DNA of 64,000 bases from Monarcha castaneiventris obscurior (taxonomy: Eukaryota; Chordata; Aves; Passeriformes; Monarchidae): positions 1,701,001 to 1,765,000 of the forward strand of contig JAMPIT010000493.1 of assembly GCA_026261815.1 (NCBI GenBank), given 5' to 3'. A model generated the notes under the pieces. That model had not been told where the DNA came from and did not search any database. It worked only from the letters and a program-made list of their open reading frames with translations. Made by a program: the position numbers and the translations under genes. Shown here in pieces: positions 20,988 through 30,250 of the stretch. Each line of letters opens with the position of its first letter. Position 1 is the first letter of the stretch.

Positions 20988-23900
20988 TAGTCCTGCCATG
21001 AGGATCTGCCCAGCTCTCTCTGTACTGGCAAGTACACCCAAGCAAGCCTTGGTACAGGTGCCTGCTGGCAGATCCTGTTGGAGGGCCCTGGAGCTGTGGC
21101 ATCCCTGGGAGCACAGTCATGGCCAAAAGGACTAGTTCTCTTCCTCCTCCTTCCTGTTAAATCGCCGTAGTTGGTGCTGTTCACGACCCAGCTGCAGAGA
21201 TCATTGCCCCACTGTGGGGACCTGCTCCGGGCCCTCTCCCTGGCATGGTTCCTCTGACTGTGCAGCACCTTAATCCTGCTAGGCAGACCTTGTGGCACTG
21301 AGGAACCTTCCTGCTGGTGGCTGGCCCCTCCCTGACCCAGCATGGAGTGGGCATATGATGGTGCTGGTGAGGATGCCACCATTTCTCTCATTTTCCAATC
21401 CGAGCACCTGGAGGAAAAAACAGTTATCTCTGTTTCAGGCATTCCTTGTAGACTCCTCTGGGATTCAGTTGTTTTCCTGGAGCAACAGAGAGAAGACTTC
21501 ACCAAGGTCACCAATGGTAAATCTAACTAGGGTCTTCCCACCAGGCCTGCCACTGTCAGCGCATCACCTCATCTTTTTACCCCCTATGGCCTCCACTTCG
21601 CAGAATCCTAGAATTTGGATGAAAGAAATCTCATTCCAACCCCCATGCCATGGGCAGGGACACCTTCCACTATCCCAGGCTGCTCCAAGCCCCAGTCAGC
21701 CTGGCCTTGGACACTTCCAGGGCTGGGGCAGCCACAGCTTCTCTGGGCACCCTGTGCCAGGGCCTCGGCACCCTCACAGGGAAGAATTTCTGCCTAATAT
21801 CTAATCTAAAACTTCCCTCTTTAAAATCATTACCCCTTGCCCCATCACTCCCTGATAAGGAGTCCCTCCCCATCTTTCCTAGAGGCCCCCTTTAAGTCCT
21901 CTTCTCTACATGAGCCAGCTTCAGAGAGCAGAGAAATGGCAGTCTGCACAGGGCAGCACCCTAAAGCCCAGCAGGGAAAGAGGAAGACTGGAGTGGGGTA
22001 GCTCAGAATTGACAGCACTGAAGGATGCAGGAAGGAATTCCTGTTCCTATGGCAGGAACATTCAGGAGGATGAGAAGACAAACAGCTGAGACAGGAAATG
22101 GAAATGTTTTCTGAACACGTGATCCTGGTTATTACCTGGCATAAAACAGCAAGTAGGCCTGCTGCCCCAGAACTGTGTGGATGTCGCAACTATCCACAAA
22201 CTCATCGTCCATCTTGTACCACAACCCATTGCTGGCCTGCAAAGAAAGGCATCCAGGTCTGGAGAGGAACTGCAGGGTTTCTCCACCACAGGCAGAAAAC
22301 TGCCAAGCCAGGAGTACACAAAAACAAATCCAGTTGAGCCCTGAATGAGACCTTCTCCCCCAAACCTTTGGCTGCCAGGAACGCTGCTGGGACAGTTTGT
22401 CTTTCCCAACACACCTTTCTCCCTGTCAGGAGGGGAGTTGCTCTTTACCTTTGTGTAGCACAAAAAGTGTCCTTCAAGGCAGGTGTCACCACTGTGAACC
22501 ACGATGGCATACAGGGAGCAGAGGAGGGGTTCTCCAGCTGTGTCAGACATGTATGGCCGAAGATCCAAGTACTCGGGATACTCCACAAACTACAGAGAGG
22601 CCAAGAGGGCTCAGAAATTATCCTTAGCTACCACATTAAATTAAATACCACATCAGCATGTAATGGCTTGGGGGACAGGAAACTGTTCTCAGCCAAAGCA
22701 TCTCTGTCAGAGCAGAATCCAGGCTCGTCTTTCCATGGGAATTCTCCTCTCCCCAGAAGGGAGCACGAAAATCCCGACATGAGCATCTTGTGACAGAGCT
22801 TTGGGGAATCCTCTGCTTTAGAAAGAGAAAGTTGCCCTCCACTTGCACACACACCTGGCTGATCTTTGTGCCAGTCCGCTGGTCAGCCCTTTCCAGGCAC
22901 AATGTGAGGACTCTGGGTGCGCGATGGACTGTGACCCTCTTGGAGGCAGCAGCCTTCTTCTTACACCTTGAAACCAGGCACACAGCCAAGTGCTGAAATG
23001 CACCTGATCTTCCCCAAAGAAGGCCAGGCAACCTTTCCCCTGTCTCACACATCCTTACTAAGGTTATTTTAAGGTTATTCAGAGGCATATTAAAAAAGTT
23101 GTCTTATTATTGTGCATTAAACCTCCTTGAGGAGATGACTTCTGTTCAACGGTGTGCAGCCCCTCACGCAGGGCCTGGTGTTAGCATGTTTGGAATCATC
23201 TTACTTGATACACCTGAAGCATTCTTTCTGGTCCAGCTCCTTGGGTGTCACACAGTCCTCCAGAACCGTGGTGAGGGATGAGGCTGCCTGGAGGAGTGAG
23301 AAAGGAGCTGCAGGAAATGCCCTCACCCAAACACTTCCCAAGAAGACCCAAGCAGCTGATGCTGAGGACGCCCACCATGACCCCACAGGCAGTGTCTGGA
23401 AGGAGGCAGAAAGAGGGTGTGATGCTGAACATTTCCCTCATGTCCCAGGGCCTCCCGGAGTCATCAAGAGCTCCCTCTGCGTGCCACCCCTCAGTTCAGC
23501 TACCAATGGCACTCAGGGGCATCGGTGGTGACAACTGATCCTACCCATCAACCTGGGAGCCGGACAGGTGTCGAGGGAGGGTAAAGGGAACGGGGAGGAG
23601 AGTATGCCAAGGGTGCAGAGGGCACCCTTGCAGCCATCGCTCCTCTGGGGAACAGAGGGGAGATCTTTGGATGGCAATGCTCCTGAAAGATCTCCTCCAA
23701 AAATATCAGGTCAGCACCAATCCCATCATCTGAAGGGAAAGGAAATAATTGTAGCTTGACAAAATTATTTAGAAACCCCAAATATGACTCGCTTGCTAGT
23801 CCAGCCTGAAGCCAGCACCACGGTGCCATGGGCTCTGCAGGAGGACACTGAGGACGCTGTGCTTTCCCCTTCCCACTCACCACCAAGCTCCCTTGTGCTC

Positions 23901-25678
23901 ACAGTATAGGTTTTTAAGACAAGCGCTTTGTTTCTGGAAAGCTACAGGGGCCTTGGGATATCTTGAAGCTCAGTTGCAAACCTCTTACTCTGATATCCAG
24001 AGAGACATCCAGGAAGGCCTTGTAGGAATCAACGACTGCTTGGCAGCTCAAGCATGTGACTGGAAGGAAAATCAAAATGCTGAGTGAAGCTAATTGACTG
24101 TGCTGGTTTATGCTTGTGGGTTCTCCTACGCCAGGCATCACAGGACCAGCTGCTTGTCACAGGCAGGCAGAAGGGCACAGACAAACCAAGTAAAGCAGCA
24201 GTTGTGGAAACATACCTCTAGATTTCATAAAGCCCCTAAATATTTGATAGACGATGGTAGTTTCTTGTGAAGAGATGTCCAAGCTGGAAATAAATAGCAA
24301 GGCAGAGAGTTACCTCCTCCAAGAGTTTAGCATTGAAAGCCCAGTTTTCCTTGATGGGAGCACATCAAGGAGTCCAGTGGGTTCAGGAACGTTGGAACTT
24401 GTAATTTGCTTGTGCTTACTCACGGTGTCCCCTCAGACAAGCTCTGTGCATGGCACTGAGAGTACAGCGCAAGAACTCGTAGGCGTTCTCCTGCCTGCCA
24501 TATTCAAACTCTTCTCCTATGACTAAGAAAGAATTTAGTAGTTCCCCCCTAAAAGAGGGGAAGACAAAGAAGAAAACCTGTCGAAGCACCTGAAACAACT
24601 TACATTTGAGGTCCCTGAGGACAGCTCCAGGCAGGATGGCACTGGCTGGGGAGCACAGCACCTTCCTGACATGCTCTTCCATGGTGCACATCATGCAGAA
24701 CCCTTGCTGCTGACCTGAAGAGGGAAGGAGGAAGGAAGCAAGGAAGGGAGGGACAGAAGCTTCTCAGGGTAGTAAAACATCTCTGTTTCTTGGGAAGCCT
24801 AATGGAGATCTTGAAGTTCTAAGAAGTCTCCACTTCTCTCCTCCCAAACTGCCAATGTCCCAGCGAGCCCAGGACATTTTAGTGCACAGAAAACATACTT
24901 CAGAGGGATGCTGAATGGGCAGAGGTGTTCTGTGCGATAAGCCAAGAGAGTTCAACTTGCAGGGATAGAAATTCGGGGCTAGAAAGAGGTGTTCTTCTGA
25001 AGATGAGTGTACCTTGATAGGACAAGCATCTTCTAGCTGATGTTCAAAGAACGTAAGCCCATGGGGCCAACAAAGAAGGGCTGCTGTTCTCCTAAACCTG
25101 ATTGCAGGTTCTGGGAATCCTTGGGGTGTGCCCAAGAGATTTACAAGATGTCCCTAAAAGTACTCACACGACTGGCTGTGCTTGTAAGAGAGCAGGTAGT
25201 TGGCCAGAGGGGGTGTGTACGTCAGGCACTGCAGGATAACGTTGATGTAGCAAGTGTTGCCCAGGTTGAAGAGTCCCGCTCCAGGTCTCTGTCTTTGCTG
25301 CCAGTCCATGCAAATCTTCTCTGGGGGAAAGACGATCCTTGGTGGCAGAGCCATTCCCTCGGCAATGTCTGCAGGGAAACGACGTTTGAAAAGAGATGAG
25401 ACAATGTTGTTACTCGAAAGCACATTCAAATGGTGAGTTCTCTACAGGAGCACCAAGGACAACACCTCTGGTCACCAACTCGGAAACATCGGGGAAAGCC
25501 TAACACCCTGCTGACATCTACTGGTGGGGAAGCAGTTTGGGAAAGCTGTCTGTTCCCCTGTGTACTCTGCTAAAAGTCCAACAAACCCACTCTGATTACT
25601 GGGCCTCAGGCCACCTTCCTTTCCCTCTAGAGTCTTGTATTTCCAGGACTCACAGGAGATGTTTGTCCTTGCAGCCAT
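20906..25678 (-). CDS. USP42/USP36-type ubiquitin carboxyl-terminal hydrolase
   Basis: Exons (minus): 25,770-25,654 (probable start ATG 25,678, GAGCAATGG context); 25,368-25,168; 24,714-24,604; 24,522-24,420 (donor GTAAGC); 24,283-24,216; 24,059-23,989; 23,287-23,205; 22,966-22,855; 22,589-22,449; 22,236-22,136; 21,407-20,906. All phases agree and give about 505 residues. The Cys box is [18 protein letters not shown], followed by [12 protein letters not shown] as in USP42/USP36. The CxxC zinc-ribbon pairs are TCLSC and CFRCIKCKK. The His box is GHFLCYTK, and the acidic partner lies in [15 protein letters not shown]. The triad looks intact. It cleaves ubiquitin from proteins. It is much shorter than USP42 or USP36 because it lacks their long basic tails, so it is a paralogue or shortened relative rather than a clear orthologue. 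The N-terminus and C-terminus are the least certain parts. Confidence 0.8.
21600..21897 (-). mobile_element. CR1 LINE 3' end, reverse, in the USP gene's 3'-most intron
   Basis: Starts CAGAATCCTAGAATTTGGAT, continues CCATGGGCAGGGACACCTTCC and AGCTTCTCTGGGCACCCTGT, all standard CR1 3'-end text in reverse complement. It lies between USP exons 22,236-22,136 and 21,407-20,906. Confidence 0.87.
23626..23790 (-). pseudogene. Duplicated copy of the USP 5' exon inside a downstream intron
   Basis: This 165-bp segment is about 95 percent identical by eye to 25,667-25,831, which holds the USP first coding exon and its acceptor. It sits between the exons ending at 23,989 and starting at 23,287. The acceptor and most of the exon are copied, including the putative start codon, but similarity stops before the donor, so it is probably not spliced into a working message. 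Confidence 0.8.
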
Positions 25679-25831
25679 TGCTCCTCTCGGGAACAGAGGG
25701 GAGATCTTTGGATGGCAAAGCTCCTGAAAGATCTCCTCCAAAAATATCAGGTCAGCACCAATCCCATCATCTGAAGGGAAAAGAAATAATTGTAGCTGAA
25801 CAAAATTATTTAGAAACCCCAAACATGACTC

Positions 25832-26602
25832 ACAAAGCACCTTCAGCTATCAAAAGAGTTTTGGTGGTGCTTGTAGCTATTGTCAAGGATGAAGAACACT
25901 TGGAAAAAGGCAGGCACGCAATGGAAGGAGCCTAAATATCCTGAAGGCCAGCTCAGCCCAGCTAGCTTTCAGTGGCTCGCTCCTCAGTGCCAAGCATTGG
26001 GCAGGTGAGATCACAATTGCTGGACCAGATCTCTGCCTCTTTGTGACATGAGGCCACACGGGGTCAAGTCTTTTTGTGGCCACAGAACCCCACGGATGTC
26101 ACAGCCCAGGCACCTCTCACAGCTGAAGGTCACTGGACCACGTGCTGTGGACAAAGGGCTGTTTCCCTGCCTGCAGAGCTCCTGCCTCTTCCAGGAGCTT
26201 CAGCAGCCAGAGCACTCAAAGGCTGCTGAGGGCTGTAAATGAGCCTGGTCACAGCTTTGGCCGGCACACTTGGAGTGCTGGAGGCTTCTGTTCCACTTTT
26301 CCCAGCTTCTTCCAGGCTTATAAGCCCCTAAAGGTCCCTTTCTAGGAGGAAAGCCTCCTCACAGCCTCAGGCTGTGACAGCAAAGCAACCTTTGAGGGCA
26401 CAAAACCTAACTTCAAGGCCCTCGTTTTCATGTCCAAAGGCCCATTTTTAGTTCTCACAGACCCAGTCTGAAGACCCAAAACCCCTTTTGGAGGGTCCAA
26501 AGAGCTCTTTTACAGCTCAAAGCTTCCACTAGAAGGCCTAAAGCCCTTGTCAGCATCAAAGCTTTGTTTCTTGAGGCCAGAGAGGAACCAGAAGGTTCAC
26601 CT
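25832..26602. repeat. USP upstream region with CCAAA/CTTTT degenerate repeat
   Basis: From about 26,390 the text ACCCCTTTTGGAGGGTCCAA, AAAGCTTCCACTAGAAGGCC and TTCACCTC parallels 18,947-19,065. The two related blocks flank the USP gene in direct orientation. No other gene was recognised. Confidence 0.6.
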
Positions 26603-27427
26603 CAAGTTTGTAGACAGACTCTGCGAGAGTGAAAACATTTCTTACTGCAGATGAATTCATGTTGCCCTTTGGGTGTGGTGCAAATAAGAGCTTGTACTTG
26701 GAAGGGGAAGGTCAGTGAAAACTTTCTGTCCTGACACAGTTGATTTGAGAGCAGGGACGTTTCCAGCTTGGCTCTGAATTTCCTTGGGGTGCGTTTCCTT
26801 CTTTAGCGAGTTGGCAGCGCTATCGTGTGGTTGTTCTGATGAGCGCTGACAGTGCCCAGGAAAAAACCAAGTTCTTTTCTGGCCCGGCCCCAGTCGTGTG
26901 GGAGCAGTCACTGTGAGAGCTCTGCTGTGGATCCTGGCTCTTGGAGACTGGAAGAATGCATATAGCTGGGGAGGAAGACGAATTATCTCCTTGTTGGTTT
27001 ATGGGCTGCAAAAGAAAAGTGAATTCCAGCCCTGCCTCTTTCTTGTAGAACATTTCGTGTGGGACCAGCTGTTGAACGTTCTTAGTTTTGTCCACTGGAC
27101 TCTGTGAGACTGAAAGTGCACGAAGGTGCCCAGAACTGTGCCGGGAAAGAAAAGTGCTTGGCTTTTTCCTGGGCACTGTCAGCGCTCACCAGAACAACCA
27201 CACGATAGCGCTGCCGACTCACAAAAGAAGGAAACGCACCCCAAGGAAATGCAGAGCCCAGCTGGAAACGTCCCTGCTCTCAAATAACCTTGGTCAGGAC
27301 AGAAAGTTTTCCCCTTCTAAGTACAAACTCTCTTATTTGTGTCACACCCAAAGGGCGTGTGATACAGCATAAATTCCTTTGCGCTAAGGAGTCTTTTCAC
27401 TCTCGCAGAGTCCGGCTGCAAACTTGA
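26603..27427. repeat. Large inverted repeat, about 285-bp arms
   Basis: The left arm (26,603-26,887) and right arm (27,137-27,427) are reverse complements over nearly their full length, roughly 88-90 percent by eye. Long exact stretches include the block containing GCAGCGCTATCGTGTGGTTG and that containing GAGAGCAGGGACGTTTCCAG. About 250 bp separate the arms. No transposase frame or target duplication was seen. The spacer's 118-residue minus frame matches nothing I know. Confidence 0.88.
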
Positions 27428-27898
27428 AAACATCTGGCAAAAACAGAGCTCACAAAAGTGCCAGCTGAGGAAGCTCTCGCTGCATGCAACTTCAGCTGCA
27501 CCCATCGAGCTACCAGCACACAGCCTGGTGTCTGCACTTTCCTTCTCAGCTCTGTGCCCCATCATAATCCTTCAGTCCCACAGAGTCAGGATCCGAATGG
27601 AGCAGCACCCGGGACTGCTCACACGCTAAAGGTGCCAGGACTAGGAGCTCAGCAGCCTGGCTTTTGCATTCCCTCTGTGACAGCTCAACAGGTCTAGCCA
27701 ATAGAAATACTTACTAGGAAAAGCAATTAAATTCACCAAGGACCACCCAATGTGTGGAATCAAAACTGGTTTCTTTGCCGAAGAGAGTAACTATGAGGCC
27801 ATCCCAGAAGAAATGGGATTCTCTCCTCCAAAATAGAAAACATCTGGAGATGTATCCCATACAGAGGTGCCAGAACAGTTACTGGGCTTTACCTCCCC
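27428..27898. other. Unique sequence between inverted repeat and minisatellite
   Basis: No gene seen. A stretch at about 27,800-27,870 (GCCATCCCAGAAGAAATGGG) loosely resembles two later copies near 28,404 and 28,598, suggesting a dispersed subtelomeric-type unit. Confidence 0.4.
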
Positions 27899-28400
27899 TG
27901 GTAGGCCAGGCAAGGACTGGAAGGGGTGGGCAAGGAAGGGCCAGGGAAGAAAAGGCCAGGCAAGTCAAGGCAGGGAATGGGTGCATGAGGCCATGCAGGG
28001 CAAGGGACGGGCAGTCAGGGCGAGGTGAGAACACAGACGGGTCAAAAAGGCAAGGCAAGGAAAGAAGAGGAAGGCAAGGCATGTCAAGGCAAGACATGGG
28101 AAGGAAGGAGCAGGCAGTGAAAGGTGAGGGATGGGTGTGAAAGGCAATGCAAAGCCAGATGTGTGTAGGCAAGGCATGACAAAGTAGGGGATGGAAAGGA
28201 GTGTCGGGGAAAAGCAAGGTTTGGTAGGAATGGCAAGGCAAGGCAGTAGGAATGGCAAGGCAAGTCAGTAGGACAGACAGGCAAGAGAAAGCCCAGAAGT
28301 TTTGGGCAAGGCTAGTCCAGTGATGGGTAGGCAAAGCAAATCATGGCAGGGTAGAGATAGCAAGGCAAGGACAGGGAAGAAAGGGGTGGGCAAGTCATGG
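27899..28400. repeat. Purine-rich GGCAAGG minisatellite
   Basis: About 500 bp are built of irregular repeats of GGCAAGG and GGAAGG on the plus strand, with almost no pyrimidine runs. Long minus-strand frames across it (rich in Leu, Pro, Cys) are products of the repeat. Confidence 0.8.
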
Positions 28401-28403
28401 CAG

Positions 28404-28689
28404 GCCATAGTGTCTGAGAAATGAAAATGAGATTTCTTTTCCACAGGAAAGAAATCGTGTGACCCCAGTGTTCCAGGTGCAGATGAGAGGTGGCCCAGGG
28501 GAGGTCAAGGGCAGCCAGACCCATCTCTACTGGCAGCTTTCGTCTAGGAGCAATCCTTGGATGTATTGAATTTTGGAGGTGCAATAAAAATTTTGGCCAT
28601 GGGCTCCAGGATGAGAATGAGAGTTCCGTACCATAGGAAGGAAAGAACACAGCCCCAGGGTTTCACATACAGAGGAGAGGCAACCCATG
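28404..28689. repeat. Two diverged copies of a subtelomere-like unit
   Basis: Segments starting near 28,404 (CCATAGTGTCTGAGAAATGA) and 28,598 (CCATGGGCTCCAGGATGAGA) share an order of motifs: AATGAGA, a CCA(C/T)AGGAA(A/G)GAAA phrase, ACCCCAG or CCCCAGG, and GAGAGG-CCCA-GGGAGGT. They abut the telomere-like tract. Confidence 0.45.
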
Positions 28690-29308
28690 GGAGGTTAGGG
28701 TTAGGGGGTTAGGGTTAAGATTACATTTATGCAAGGATTAGGGTTATGGTTAAGGTTAAATGAGGGTTAGGGTTAGGTTTATAGAAGGGTTAGGGTTTGG
28801 GATAGGCTTAGGGGTTCAGATTGCTTATGTAATGGTTAGATTTAGGGTTGTTTCAGGGTTATTTTTAGGGTTATGTAAAGCTTGGGGTTATGGTTAGTGT
28901 TGGGATTAATGGATTTACATTCTGAGTTAGGGTTAGGGTTAATCTTAGGATTTGGGATTGGTTTTGGGTTCAGGGTTAGGCTTTTGTAATGAATCAGGAG
29001 AGGGTTAGTGTTAGTGGTCGGTTTAGGGTGATTTTTTTGTTATTGTTAGGTTTACATTTTTGCAAGTTTTAGGGTTTGGGTCAATTTTTGGTTTAGGTTA
29101 TGGGTTATTGTTGTGTTTTGGTTTAGGGTTTGTTTTGGGGTTATGGAAGGTTTTGGGCTAGGGTTATGTACGGTTTACAGTTGTGCTTAGATTTAGGGTA
29201 AATTTAGGCTTAGGCCTCAAGTTAGCATGAGTGCTATGATCATGTTTAGAGTTAGATTAATGGTTAGGGTGCAGTTTAATGTTAGGTCTGCTGTTAGGGT
29301 TAGGTTTA
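28690..29308 (+). repeat. Degenerate interstitial telomeric repeat (TTAGGG)n
   Basis: Seventeen exact TTAGGG hexamers and many one-base variants (TTAGGT, TTTGGG, TTATGG) occur over about 620 bp, all with the G-rich strand on plus. The copies have drifted, so the tract is old. Its orientation is that of a right-hand chromosome end. Confidence 0.9.
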
Positions 29309-30049
29309 TGCTCTCAGCTCTGGAGAGTTGAGGTGTTATGGATAGAAAACAAGAAGTAAACTCAAAATTGTAGAAATCACCTTGGATGGGAAGAATAGGA
29401 AGAGCTGGGTAAGTGAGCTGGCTCATTAATTAACTGCTTCCCTCATTAGCTTCCGGGGAGTCTGGGACTGCTGTTTGAAACGTGTATACAAAAATAAGGG
29501 GCCACTTGGAACAAACACCCGTGGCACACGCGTGGCTGGAGCTGGGCGTGGGCTGGTGCCACACAGGAGCAGCTCCTCCAGCAGTGGGGTGTCCTCTGGA
29601 ACCCAGGCAGGGACAACCTCTGCAGGGTGACCTCCCACCCTGCACCTCCCCACAGCTTCCCCCAGCCTCTTCCACCCTTAGGGGTAGTGCTCGAGTCAGA
29701 GCTCCCAACTCTGGGTGAAGAAATGGGGCAGACGTGCCCCCGTGCTGGCCAGGGCTTCTTCCTCCCTGCAGGGCTGCTTTTCAACCAGCCTCTGCAGCTC
29801 TTTTGGGTTTTCTCACATGGCTTAAAGCATTTTTGGATAACGTGGGGCTGGGGCTGCTGGAGTTCAGCATCTCACCAGCAAGTGCTAAACAGCAGCAGAA
29901 CATCCTGGGGCAGGGACTGAGCAGGGCTCGGGCTCCAGCAGGAAGAGCAGGCGCTGTGCAGCCTCTTGCTGGGCCGCCCCTTCCCCTCAGCAAATATTTA
30001 TGCTTTGAGCTTTCTTGCTTAAAGGCCTAATTGGAGCCTAGGTGAGCTG

Positions 30050-30250
30050 GCACACTAGAAGAGAGCCTAATAGAGACATTGCAGTGCTATTAGCACAGAT
30101 GGTTGTCATATGTATGCAAATGAGGAGCAAATTGAATTTGGTGTCCCCTCTCACCAGCTGTCCTATCAGCACTGGCTCCTGCAGCAGCAAAAGGCGCTGC
30201 CACTGCTCTGCTAATCTGTCATCGCAGATTAATGACAACTAACACATTAA
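30050..30250. promoter_or_regulatory. Candidate conserved noncoding element
   Basis: An AT-rich block with motifs typical of vertebrate enhancers stands out from its surroundings: ATGCAAAT (octamer) near 30,114, several TAAT/ATTA homeodomain cores, and AATTGAATTTG. This is judged by texture only; conservation could not be tested. Confidence 0.25.

Noticed and set aside
24283..24420. Apparent one-base frameshift between two USP exons
   Set aside because: It appears only if the donor GTGAGT at 24,423 is used; the donor GTAAGC four bases on restores phase and the length expected from USP42.
27879..28334. 151-residue Leu/Pro/Cys-rich minus-strand frame
   Set aside because: Translation of the GGCAAGG minisatellite; no domain.
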